From: Blasia pusilla
Taxonomy: Eukaryota > Marchantiophyta > Marchantiopsida > Blasiales
Length of the DNA stretch: 64,000 nucleotides
Reading direction: 5' to 3'
Assembly (NCBI GenBank): GCA_050084515.1
Contig: CM114271.1
Coordinates: 30,008,001 to 30,072,000 of the forward strand
The notes beneath the pieces are model-generated. The model was not told the origin of the DNA and made no database searches. It saw only the letters and a program-made list of their open reading frames with translations. Position 1 is the stretch's first letter. Every line of letters begins with the position of its first letter. Shown one piece after another: positions 11,726-23,771 of the stretch. The position numbers and the translations under genes were made by a program.

Positions 11726-14700
11726 TTAGCATGGGAGTATGGCAGGTTCACAAACATCGTTGAAAAAATTATGACGAAGGGCGTCTTCTGCTGTAATTCT
11801 ACTATCCGGGTCGATCTCCAGACACTTCTCGAGTAGGTCAACTAAGGAAGCCGGTATCTTGCTTTTCATATCAGGCCTTTTAGAATACTTTTCAATCCAA
11901 TCCTTTATTGTCACCGGTTCAAACGTCACAGAACGAGACTCCTGCAATCACAAATTCGTAATGATAAGTCGATCATTCAAAAATCACTACCACCTGACGA
12001 GTACATAGGATTCTCTCTTCGATCACGAGATATACTATTGTACAAACGCACCTTAGAAAGACTATGGTGACGATTGTGTTTTGCAGCAAGGCGCCAAAGT
12101 TTGTCAGATCCACGCATCTTCGCAATGTCCTTGAGGGCACTGCGCAAATAACAGTAAGAAAGACCGGTAAGGCACACAGAGAAGTTTGAAGCCGTAAACG
12201 GGATGTGACGTCATCGCCGTGTAGTTCACTGACCATGATCGTAGTAACAAATCCCTACAACTACAAGACGGCTGCCATGCTGACTAAATTTAAAAACCCG
12301 TAAAGCTTCCCGACTCAGGAAAGTGGGCATAATAGTGGGGCCTCAAGTTCGATGTCCAAAGTAGAAGCAAACCAAGGTATCACAGAACAGAGCGAAGGCA
12401 AATGCTACCCGTGACAACTAAAAGATAAGTCTACCACAGGCACTAACCCATCCGTGCTTGTTGAAGGAAATGGTGATCTTCCGGTTACCAACTGCAGCAA
12501 ACTCACTCCAGCCGACCATATGTCAACCTTCGTTGTCTGCTTAAATGACATCAACAGCACCTGTTTTGATTACAACATAAACGGTAGAACGATGACGCAA
12601 ACGGATAGGTTAGAAACCATCTCGCAAGTTAAACTAGCAGTCAAGCAAATTGGACAGAGACCTACATCCCTCGCCAGTCTTACAGCTTAGATCTCACAAA
12701 GGAGCAGAGATTTCGTTTTTTCTTGTACAAATGAGGTTTGCCGGGTTTGCTTAAGTTTGGTGGACCTAGGCAAAACCGCTTAACTTCGTAATAAGAAGGT
12801 TGTGAATCAGACAAGAAGACACAAAATGATTGATGACTACAATGAATATTTAGGAAAAACTTAAGCTCGAGGAAGGATCATCGAGGGGAGAGACCTCGGG
12901 AGCCCGGTATCCTTTCGTTCCAACACATGGTCCGTCTTTAACAGCATGGCCAACCCCTGCAGGAAGAACTTACGTCAGCAACCAATGTCTAGTATAACTG
13001 GTCAGTTGTCAAATAACAAGGTCGATGGGGAGATTTAGGTAACTTTCCAAGAGCCTACACACTAATCCAATTGATTTCCGTACTTGACGAAAATCCCTCC
13101 TTCTCACCTCTTACTTTCGGGGGTATCAACGCTTTGATCTGTCTGATATTTGAAGCTTGGGCTTCTTGTCGTAGGTCTCGAGGAATTTCGCCAGTTACGA
13201 GTTTCTTCCGATTGTTAAGTGCAGCCACTACCCTCTTTCTTCCCGATTGAGGGACGGAAGGCACTGGAGGTTGGTGATTGTAGACATTATCCGGACGAAT
13301 GTTATTTGCCCGCATATACTTGAGAATGGCAGGGTGCCCAATCTGGGGCCTAGGGGTTTGTGCCTGATTATTCTCCCGAGTAGAATCTGATACGTGGGCT
13401 TGCTGGGAAGCTCCGATATCCATGATTTGATTTGAAGCCCTCGGTGATTCCTGCACGTTGAGGTAGCAGTCAAAACTAAAAAGACGCAGGACATCACCAG
13501 ATTGAAGCTTCACTTCCAAGGCGTTACCGGCCTTGGAACAAAAAGAGACAGGGCAAGTACGGCTTCCCCATCAACACGGGAGAACGTGGACTACAGCAAG
13601 AAAGGCCCATAGCAAGCTAATGCTCTTGAAGGAAGTTTGGATGCGGATCAGTAAAAATCAATTAGCTGAGGAGCTATCAATACACTACATGGGAAGTACT
13701 ACACGATATAGATATTGTAATGAAACTTACCACGGGTTTCAGTGAAGAAGTGTTAGCTGCCATTATAGAGCTTGATTTAGGTTTGGCGTCATGTCTAATT
13801 CTTGCAAACGAAGTTTTGAGCTCCGCAGTCACACTGTGGGCTATCTTCTTATTACTTTGGTCTTGCAGCACAGCAGGAGTCTTGGCTGGCGACGGAGAAC
13901 TGGAGGATAAACAAGCGTCCATCAACAGGCGACTGCGTTTCGAAAGATTTAGCGGACTGCTTGCTGCCTCCTCCTGCAGTAAAGGTCTCTTTGCAGCTCT
14001 TTTCGCGTCATTTTTTTCTAGAACTGCAGTGATCCGTAGTTTCTTCAGTCTCTCTGTAGATAGAAGACGGTCAAAACCTTCAGACGAAGCAGCTGGAAGT
14101 CATTTACCTATCGCAAAGAACATGATAAAGTGATCATGACATTATGATGATTCCGCGTTGCACCTAATCACTAAATTCGTATGTTGAGGTGACTTGTTAT
14201 ATGCATGATCTCTGTTACACACCAATTGGGACGGACTCTAACAGGGCATCTAAACTCTATTCACAGCCTATATTACGTATTCCATTGCTCCACCTTCAGG
14301 TTTGAAAATGTAGATGGTACGTACTGGAAGGTCGGGACGTTTCATCCTGCAAGAAATGCAAACAGAAAAGAGGGGGTACTGTACATCAGCAAGCATTCAG
14401 ATCCCCTGAGGCATAACCTAGACAATGTCTTCCATCGGATGCGACGCAACACATTGGTGCACAATTTCAAGAGCAGAATTTCATGAGCAGTCAAAACTCT
14501 ATCAAGCTCTTGAAATCTCTATAATGGCAGCTAACACTTCTTCACTTTCCAGTCAAAACTAACTAGTCGAGCACGCAAATGGGGCATCCCAAACAACTCC
14601 ACGCCATCTATCTTATGGAGTTTCTGGTCTCGATTTCTCACATTAATAATATGCATACTATACTCGACCTGTGATCAAACAGTAAACACTAAGATCAGGA

Positions 14701-17506
14701 GTGCTCACCCTAGCAAGATTGAAATCGACTAGATAACCCAACTTGTTTGATCGTGAAAATAGGAAGTTCCCCGGCTTAACGTCCAGATGCATTATCTTCT
14801 GCACAATCGATTGTCAAGGTGATCCCTGTGAGAGACCGCAGAGTCGGTAATCCGTTCTTTACAAGTTTCCTAAATTACGACGCCGATGTATACGAATCTG
14901 CGGGAAAAGCATAGGTTCCTTCACTCACGGCTTACATTTTTATGCAAATGCGCCAGTGCTCTGAAGAGACAATAGAAGTAATTTTGAAGCTCTTCTATAG
15001 TGATCTCCTTTTTCAAAATCTGCAGAAAAAACAGGAGAATTAGTCGACGGAAACCTTTACCGTTAGGAGACTCATACAATATAAATTGATCGTGAGTTAT
15101 ATCTTTAGTCGATATAACCAATGCTCTACGTTACACTTGGGATGAAACGCTGATTCACATGTGTTAGCGTGAATGACACCCTAGGAATCATGACAACAAT
15201 TTGTGAGAGTTGCCCCAATTCAGGTTGAAGTTGTGACAAAAAAAAAGGGTTCTGAGGGAATATACCTCTGGCTTATCGTGTTCAACAAGCTCGAGAAGAA
15301 TGCATTGACATCGGCAGTACCCTCCAGGTTCGGACTCAGATTTATACCTGCCCGTGACAACATCTTCGAATTTGATGACGAAATTCTTCCCTCTGCCAGT
15401 TTACCTCATTGGGTCAGGGGTCATTCCTTGTACAGACGACATGCACTTCTCGTATCAAGGAAGCAATAATAAAACAGAATTCTCGCTGGACAGACTTTCG
15501 ATTTGACGGACTCAACACAATACATGCCGTGGGCATTCTGTATTGAAAACATAGCCCGCAGAAAACTCGTCAAGGCATGGATGTGAGGAAAGTTTTACCC
15601 AAAAACTTTTAGCATGGTTCTTTCATTTGAGACGCAAGAAGGGTGTGTCTTCGACAGTGGACCTGCATGCAAAAACGTTGCGCTTAATTACTGGATAGGC
15701 AAAAGCCCGTTCATTTCATGCCAATTCGTGAATTTCTAATATTGATCCACCACGAAAGCTGTAAGAGTGGCGAGCGAGAGTCAAAAACTTATGATGTAGA
15801 CGAGGCCAGAAAGCCGAACTTACATTTCATGGCGAAAATCTTCTCATCCTTCCTTCGTAGCACTTTATACACAGTCCCATAACCCCCTGCAGATACGAGC
15901 AACAGTAAGATCAACAGTGAAGAAGGACCGACACCAGGCTGAGTGAAGTCATTAAGAGGTACGAATCGAGGGATTCCACAATTGGAGTGTGCGATGCCTT
16001 CTGATCCCGTCGGGATACTTGAACGTCGTCTATCCAACCAACCTTACAAGAGCTCTGTGGAAGAGGTCTGCATTTTGAATTCCAAACACGTTGAAAAATA
16101 TACAATCAAAAGGGTTGTATAGATTAACTAATTGCATCCTTCAGCAACAACTTCCAGGTCACTGTTAGACCAATTCACCTCCAACACCCCCTATGGTGCA
16201 AATTTAAAATAGCGAGCCCCACTTTTTCCACTCTGTACTGTTACTGCGAAGAGTAGGACCGACAGACGGTAAAGGCGCTCATTCTCGAGAGAGATAGGAT
16301 TTTACATGCCTGAGCCCATCTCGCCTATTATGGTGTAGTTCTCAAACTCGGGCACAATTTTCAATTCCTGGTGCTTCTGCACACGTAGGAAGATAAGGAG
16401 CACGTCAAGTGAAATCTCAACCCTGTATTCCATCTGGGCAACGTGCGCACATTTCCTGCTTTTCAGAAGAGCAGGATAGCGATTTAATGTGATGAAAGGA
16501 CAGCATCTCGACTCGACACTCGACATCACAAGAAGTAAGCCATAACACCTCACACCTGTACTCATTGTCACTAGGTTAGAGCTTCACCACTAGCAATTCG
16601 TTCAAGCTGAGTACGAGCACATGCCAAACTTCTCCAAACCTATCCCAGATCCAAGGTACGTACATGAGAGAGCAAAATGTCCGTGGTCCGGGAGTTACAA
16701 AAATGCACATGAGTTCTATTAGAGATCTCGACATGCGGGAGGCTTCTTTCCAGGAGTACCTGCTTCTGTTGGGCGTCGGGCGGACCCACTAACTTTATTG
16801 GTGGAGCTACGACGCCAACGCCACCCTTTAACAGAGAATCCCACTCACACTTTTCGGGCGGTATGATGAATTTATCAAGGTCAACATTGTTCCCATTTTT
16901 CATCGATGGTTTTGCCTCAAGTTTCTCTTCGTGAGAAACTACGAGGCACCCAACCGTACCATTAATGCAGCCATCAACTACCCCCGGAGTGTCCCCAGCT
17001 CCGACACGATCTTCGGCGGTATCCAAGTTAATTTCTTCCAGCCTATCCATGGTTAGATTCTCATTCTCGTGCTTGACATCTTCCAACTTCACTGCCGCAG
17101 CCTGCATCATGGGATCAATCTCTCGCTCATGACCATGGGTTGAGCCGCTATTAGGCAACATTGGCTCAATCCGTTGAGCTCCGGGGTTCATGATGGCCTT
17201 TACCTCATTGAGTTGGAGGTGTTTAACAGTAGTTAAGAATCCACCTAAAGTTGCTTTCCCCATCGTCTGCGAATAATTGCTTGTAACGTATATACGGCCA
17301 TCGTTGAGTTTGAGCAACTGCGAGTTTGGTCGAACACAAAAATCTAGCAGCTCTGCATACGTGATTGGAAAGAGCACAATTTTTTTTGATAACTCTTCAG
17401 GAGTGCAGGGTCCACCGTGCTTGTAGAGAATGTAAGTCACCAAGTCGACCTTCTGCTGTTGAACTTCCTTCACAAAATCGACCTTCTTCTCCTCAACCTC
17501 CTCCAT
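11726..17506 (-). CDS. CDC7: Cdc7-type serine/threonine protein kinase, 14 exons
   Basis: Catalytic subunit of the Dbf4-dependent kinase family, which phosphorylates MCM helicase to fire replication origins. Coding exons on the minus strand: 17506-16664, 16376-16310, 15886-15824, 15662-15599, 15392-15266, 15019-14936, 14798-14709, 14346-14325, 14092-13731, 13450-13108, 12956-12895, 12560-12448, 12139-12052, 11941-11726; 847 aa. All phases agree. Visible motifs: glycine loop GSGGYGTVYK, AMKC lysine, NERTMLK (helix C), DVKPGNFLF, Cdc7-type DFNLA instead of DFG, GTKGYRAPE, KVDIWSAG, and SRITAEDAL at the C end. A long insert between DFN and APE (exons 8-10) is typical of Cdc7. Oddities: the HRD arginine is leucine (HLD), exon 2 ends at a GC donor, exon 8 is 22 nt, and the exon 11 donor is a weak GTCTCT. 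Exon 1 adds a conserved-looking N-terminal region with HGGPCTPEEL. Confidence 0.88.
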
Positions 17507-18797
17507 TAAGTCTCAGCAATTTTAGCTCCACCATCACATGTTCAATCACAGCGATTAAGGGAACCTTAGTTTCCCTCTGCGACGCTCCTTCGAGCAGTAC
17601 GAAAGGCTCTGCTCTTAAGTCCAAGTTGCCGCATCACTCCGAATGTCGTGCTTCAACTTAGATTGTGCAGGGTATACCGGTCATAGCTGCCGTTCGTGAT
17701 TCATGTGCAACTCTGAAGGGTTTATGCAGTTCAGCCTTCATATTGCCTGTCTATGCTCCCAGCGTTTCCTTGAATTGTTCATAATACAAGAACCATGGGC
17801 GTCTCAATTATTTACACGACGAGCCTTCGCGGAGATCACGCAAACAAGCCAGAAGCCGTCCAAATATAAGGCAGGTGCACTATTCACCATCAACTTCTGC
17901 ACCATTCGTGGAGAGAACGGATTTTTAACACCCTGCCATCGCACAACGTCCTAGTAATCCTATGTTGGCTCCACATTTCAATTACAAAACTACACACTTG
18001 CGCCACTCATTTGTAATTGACAAAATGACAATCACAATGGCGTCGCCCCGGGGAACGACATAGAATTCGATATTTGTTTAGCACTTACTAAAACACATCT
18101 CAGGGTTCATAGGATATTCGTTGGTTAACATCACAGACACATCGAGCGCAAATCAGGACAACTCGAAGTCAAAATCGCGTTGATCCAAGGTCAATAGAAC
18201 CAGCTAGAAAAACCAAAATTTTCCGAGAATCTCCGAACATGAGTTCAAGCATTCCACCGCGAACTCAAATCACTACTGCATGGTCTGGAAAACAGGATCA
18301 AGAACAGCAACTGACGGCAATTCAGACTCACCGAAGCCACGCGAGAGTAAGCAGCTCCTAGCGGAAATACCAGGCCGTACCTAGCCCGCAAATCCCGCGT
18401 TTCCGGAGGAAGACGTCGAGAGAGAAATCGAATGGCCGAGCAGATCACAAGAGGCGCGATGAAGCTCCGTTCAAACGCGGGCAGAACGGCGAGCGAAGGG
18501 GGAGCGAGGGAGGGAGGAACGCAACTTTGCCGCGCGCCTCGGAGAAAGGGCGGGAAACAGGTGTGATCCGCGATGGTCGAAAGAGTCCGTCCAACTCGGC
18601 GAGACGTCTCAATAACTGGGTAAGTTTCCGAATTTCAGATTACCGTAGGTTCGCAAACCGTTTTGGATGGAGTAACTACTCCCATATCCCATAGTGGAGC
18701 GGTTTGCCGGCCACTAATGTGAGAATGAGAAACTAAGCTCCGTTAAGCCCCTCATCTGCTCCCAATTGAGGACGAGATGCCGTCAAAACCGTATCAA
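17507..18797 (-). promoter_or_regulatory. Upstream region of the Cdc7 gene
   Basis: No coding exon is evident. GC content rises to a purine-rich block near 18450-18560 (gggggagcgagggagggagg), which could be the promoter or transcription start area with a 5' UTR between it and the ATG at 17506. No TATA box or defined motif could be assigned. Confidence 0.3.
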
Positions 18798-19233
18798 TCT
18801 ATATTATTGAAAGAAAAGGGGTTAGGGAAGTCCTCACCTACACGTGTACAACAACATTTAACTAAGTGATGATAAGAAGAAGATTTGTTTCAATTGGAAA
18901 TCGTGTGGGTAAGGAGCTAGTACAACAAGTATGTGACCTAAGTAGTCCGTTTAGTATTGTGGAAAGTACAAAATGGTTAGAGTGATATCTATACTACAAT
19001 GGGAGGAGTGTTTAGACATGGCGACACATGTTAAGAGGGGTGCGTATACGATGGGGTTGGGAAAAGATGGGCGCATATATGAGGGGCGTATATATCCCAC
19101 GCGGAGGGGGTTGGGAAAAGAAGGGTGTGTATATGAGGGTGTATATGTTTGGCGCGTTTACGCAGGGGCGTATACATTTTGGGTTGGGGAAACAAAAACC
19201 GTGCATCGCACGGTCGTCACAGGCATTAACTAG
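18798..19233 (+). mobile_element. Non-autonomous Helitron, family A copy 1
   Basis: The 5' end is A|TCTATATTATTGAAAG. The 3' end has the 7-bp-stem hairpin accgtgcatcgcacggt (19198-19214) followed 15 nt later by CTAG (19230-19233) and a flanking T. Both termini and the A/T insertion site match Helitron rules; the hairpin resembles plant Basho-type ends. Inside are two tandem-like units around ggttgggaaaaga (19050-19140). It has no coding capacity. Confidence 0.72.
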
Positions 19234-19261
19234 TATGAGTAAGTAGAAAACACGTAGGCCA

Positions 19262-19478
19262 TCGATACTATTATTTGAGGAGGGGTCTACTCTAGGACTC
19301 TCCAATGGCGACACCTCTTGAACACGTGTCGTGTTCCAGAGGTGTCGTGTTTCTCTTGCAAGGCATTTTAAATACGGGGCACGGTTCAGCACATAGGGTT
19401 AAGGCACATTCAAAGTGGACCGTACACAAGAGAGGGCATATACAAGAGGACCATGGCACGGTCACGGACACTAACTAG
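19262..19478 (+). mobile_element. Non-autonomous Helitron, family A copy 2 (degenerate)
   Basis: It starts A|TCGATACTATTATTTGAGG and ends with a degenerate hairpin (accatggcacggt) and ggacactaactagt, with CTAG at 19475-19478. It lies 28 bp after copy 1 in the same orientation. It could be a separate insertion or an extension of copy 1 past its first terminator. Confidence 0.5.
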
Positions 19479-19480
19479 TA

Positions 19481-19830
19481 TGTAGAATGGTTGGTTGTGA
19501 GGTGTCCATATTGGAGTACAAGTGTATTTTAAAATTTTGTAAGATAAAAAAATAATATTTTGGAAAGTAAAAAATGATTATACTGATATATGAGCAAAAG
19601 TAGAAACCAGTGTGTTGCCTTTGCAAAGGGTGGAGAAGAGAGTAATTAACACATGCGTGCATGGGACATGTGGATAGTCTAGATGGCCAAGAAAAAAAAT
19701 GACGAGCACTTGTAGAGGCCATAAATAGATAGGCCATATGTAGAATGGTTGGCTGTGAGATGTCGAGATTGGAGAACGCGTGTATCTGAAAAAATTGTGG
19801 GATTAAAAAATGGATATATTTTGGAGAAAA
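19481..19830 (+). repeat. Direct duplication around tgtagaatggttgg
   Basis: Two related segments begin tgtagaatggttggttgtgagg (19481) and tgtagaatggttggctgtgaga (about 19740). Each is followed by similar AT-rich sequence with a 'attttgga' word. The spacing is about 260 bp. This is an old tandem duplication next to the Helitron ends. Confidence 0.45.
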
Positions 19831-21181
19831 TGAATAATTGACTTTAGAGATTATTGATGTATGTCGAAGTGAGAAATTGGAGATTGTTCAAAACATATGG
19901 AGATAGTAAACTTTTGGAAATGGAGAGTTGAGAATTGTGATGGCAAATACATGTAGTTAGAGCATGAAAGAAGACATTAACAATGCATAATGAGATAACT
20001 TCTTTTCTGTGTTTGAAGAAAATAAGCCACAAAGAGCCAAATGAAGAATATACTTATGAATATGAATAAATGAATTTTTTGTTAAGTGTTTGGCAGATTT
20101 TGAAGTTCGTTTGGTTATCTAACAACATGAAAAAGCTTACAAAGTATGAAAGAAATTAAAACATTTTTAAAAAAAAATGAAGAGCAAAATGCATTTTGCT
20201 TGGTTGTGTCAGCATAGTGAACTTCATGTAGATTAGATGGAAATTGATCCTAAAAGACACAACAGTGCAGGAAGTAGTGATTAGAGGATGATAAGAGATT
20301 TATGAGAGTGTAAGCTTTCCCCTTAATCATTCAGAAAATGCAACATGTATAATATGTGGCAGAATTTATTATGAAAACTGGGCTGAGTTGATGTGTATGT
20401 CATTAGAATTGCAAAAGAGTACGTTGCAAAGTAAAGATGCTTGAAGGTTACAATTGAACAACTCTAACCTCTATAGTTGCGCAACATTGACTACAATGCA
20501 AGCAACTGCAATGAAAGCTTGGGATTGAATTCAAGTAATGAGCAACATCTTTTGCAAAGTCATAAAGTTGTGCCTTGCAATCCCTACGTTGTGTTTTCAG
20601 TGCCCCTAACTCAACAATATTTTTCTGATTATCTTGTAATGCATCTTGTAGCAGACTATTGAGAACGCTAACTTGAGTGCACTTGAAATGTGCCCCATAA
20701 TAGGTTATATGCAGATAATTGGAAGAGACCTAATAGGAATCACAAAAACATAATAAATTATAAAAGAAAATATTTTGTAGAAAATAAAACATGATGCATG
20801 AAACAAAACTGAATTGTAATAACTTAAAAATTTATCCAAGTGAAATGTGGATGGATAGTTGAAGTATCAAAATATAAATGTCTATTCCTGTCCCAACATA
20901 TAGAAATTTTAGGAAGAAATGGCAACATGTGCTAGACATAGCTGCAGTTGAAGGTACTAAGATAGAGCAGACTATATCGAAAAGAAATATGCTAATATCT
21001 AATTGTATTGTTTGAAGTGGAGAGCTGATTCGGAGTAGCAAGGAAGACCTGCACAAAAATTGTAGAGAGAATGGAGTTGAAGTCAATGATGAAATGCATT
21101 GAAAAATATAAAGTGATATAATTATAAAATCATAGCTTTAATACAGTAATTGGATGAGTAAATACCTAGACATGATATACC
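19831..21181. other. AT-rich DNA, no gene seen
   Basis: No recognisable domain was found. It probably contains the eroded 3' end of the large Helitron to its right, but no hairpin plus CTAG terminus on the minus strand is convincing. Confidence 0.3.
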
Positions 21182-21700
21182 TTAAGAACATTTGCGCTTA
21201 TTGGGCGATGCAAGAGTAGGAGCGGGATCATAATTATCACTTGACGGAGTGGGAAAGGTTTCATTCTTAACAAGACTTCCGAACAAGCTTGGAGTGTCAG
21301 ATGGTATGTTATGGCTACTACTTCCACGTGTTGAAGAGATGATGATAACATCATCAAACTGAGGAAACAACGAAAAATGGTGGGAATTATGTAAATCTAT
21401 TGGAAGAGGCACAATCTCAAGTAATTGGCCATCACCACGTGCAGTCTTCATACCCTTAAGAAAGTGGCTTGCTTTCACATAGGTGAGGTCCAAGAGCATT
21501 CCAATAGGCACATGAAATTCATGCCTAGGCATACGTAGTTGGTCTAGGCGTATGCCGCCAGAGATAAATTTGAATAGGAGGGTTGCACCCTTCCCAGTTA
21601 AGGATACCTCTTTGAAATCAATATTTCTTTCTATATTCTTGAAAAAGCAAAGTAGAATGGATGAATAGTTAGATGCAAGTGGATAAGTAGTGACTTTCAA
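21182..21700 (-). pseudogene. Open frame in the Helitron 3' region, function unknown
   Basis: A 172-codon minus-strand frame lies downstream of the helicase fragment and ends at a stop at 21182. It has no motif I recognise. It may be the C-terminal part of the helicase polyprotein or a captured fragment. It is the longest open frame in the Helitron, which argues that it was once coding. Confidence 0.35.
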
Positions 21701-22445
21701 GTGGAGATGTACAAAATTTGAATGTATTTAGGTTTATGCATAAAGAATACTTAGAACAAAACTGAAAGTATATTTTTCACCGGATGCTTGTCCTTCCTTG
21801 TGGATTCTCTGAAACTTGGTATCCTATATTTGACCTTGTGCAGTGAAAGTCTGGATTTGACGTTTGGTGATGCCATGCTCCCATAAAGCAGGCATCACTC
21901 CAAGGTTATTTAGGTACTTAATCTAGTTCTCCGTGGGATTTGTATATATGGGCATGATGTCTTCTTGAAAAGTGTTTGTGTCGTTCAAGATCATATTTGC
22001 AAAGTCTAAATAATTCACAAGGACCTGATAACATAATGTTAGCTCAAAAGTGAGGGATCATGAGGATAGAAGGAAAGGGAGTATGAAAGAAATAAGAAAC
22101 CTCATATGGTGGCACGCTCTGTTGATGCACTAATGGTAGAGTGAAGTGTATTGTTGACATTGCTTGGATTCTCGTCATGTTGATTGACAAATGTTCCTCT
22201 AGCATTATGAGGTGGCTGAGTTTCCTGGTGAGTTTGATTCGATGATCTGCTTGAGTGTGTCCTTGAAGAATTCCCATAAGAAGCCATAATAACTTGTGTA
22301 GAAAGAGATAAGTGTAGTGTGAGTACTGTCACTGAGTATCAATTACTTTAAAATCATTAGGTACCAAATTGCTACAAATTTTCAGTTGGCTTCTACTCTA
22401 ATATCGGATAACATCACATAGGCAAGTCCTTGCCCAAAAATAGAT

Positions 22446-23215
22446 TTAATTACCACAAGGCAACTGGTGAAGTGTCTTCTCTTGTAGCCACAAAATAAAC
22501 TCAAGTGTTGTAGGCGCATTTGACCTAACATTTACTTCTACAATGGATGCACCATGAAAGAGCCTTCTAAGTGTTAACACATTGAAAATCAATACATCTT
22601 CACAATGAGTGCAAACTATTACTGTTTCAGAGTCAATGAAGTCAATGGCACCATCTTCAGAAACAAAACAAGAAGATAGAAATCCATTTATCTGATCTTG
22701 AGTGGGGATGCGAAGCTTGATAGAGTTCATGAACAAGAGATATGGTGGATCTACAACATGTCTCATTTGAGTGGTCAGTTGAAAGGTTAAAAGGTATCAA
22801 TGAAGAATGTAGAGGAGATGATGTGAAAACTTCTACATAATTCAAAGTATCTATGATTACAAATTCGTGATATTTGGCACAAGTCTCCAACCAGGAGTAC
22901 CAATTTTCCAGCAAAAGGAGTTGGGGATGATGAAGATGATACTTCATTTAAACGCATGGCTATAATTTGAAGTAATTGGGGTGTGAGCATTGAACACTCA
23001 TCTATAACTATAACCTGAGATGTTTTAAGTTTCAAAAAGTTGTCAGATGCAGCATGCATAAAGAAGATTACCTTTTATTGGTATTGCATATGCTGAATGG
23101 ACAGTGGTAGCTTTAGCATGAAGTCTTATAGTAGCAATATATGTTGTTGCAGTTAAAATTGGAGACATTTTTTTGTACTTCCAATAGCTATACATGAATG
23201 TAATAACAACAAATT
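22446..23215 (-). pseudogene. PIF1-type helicase fragment of Helitron
   Basis: SF1 helicase motifs are readable in different frames: a degenerate Walker A (VLLKGPPGC), HSAYAIPIKG, Walker B IDECSML, LVLLVGDLCQ (motif III, with the usual Pro missing), and the later DGAIDFIDSETVIVCTH and LRRLFHGA blocks. The order and spacing match Helitron helicases. Frameshifts and stops separate the blocks, and the GK(S/T) of Walker A is lost. Confidence 0.75.
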
Positions 23216-23771
23216 CAACACCCAGGTGGTCCTTTGAGTAGTACTATATTAGATTTGATATCTTTGAAGAGGCAAAAAAGTTCGGATTGTCCATTGTTCA
23301 GATCAGCTATGTCAAGTTTAATAGGCTATATTATGTCTGGTGTAGACTTTTATGTTTGTGGAGGAGATTTTATTGATATAAGTTATGTGATATTAGCCCG
23401 TAATTCAGGTTGTAAGAGATCCTGCATTTTTGCAAGGATCTCTACTACATGGACCTGACTCCAAAGATTTTTGAAGGTATGTGCTTTAACCAGTTTATAA
23501 ACATCATCAATAGTTTTCATTATCTGCCTTAAAATACATTCATGGATATAAGTCCATTTGATTGCAGTAGAGGAAAACAAACTATTTTCAGATTGGAACG
23601 AAACACTACAAAGAAAAACTACATAAAAAATTCATTGGTTTGGTGAAGTGGGTGAAATTCAGTACACCTAACTCTACAAGTAGTTTTTGAGACTATATTA
23701 CCTAAGTTGTTGTAGCCAATGTAAGGTGTAAGATGCTTTGGATAAGTTTTCAGCAATTCATAATTACTCCA

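Noticed and set aside
13464-13519. Upstream extension of Cdc7 exon 10 (EVKLQSGDVLRLF)
   Set aside because: In the open frame but upstream of a good acceptor (CAACGTGCAG at 13451); it reads as a pyrimidine tract and joins out of family context.
13720-14133. Plus-strand 137-codon open frame
   Set aside because: Antisense of Cdc7 exon 9; the minus strand fits the gene in phase.
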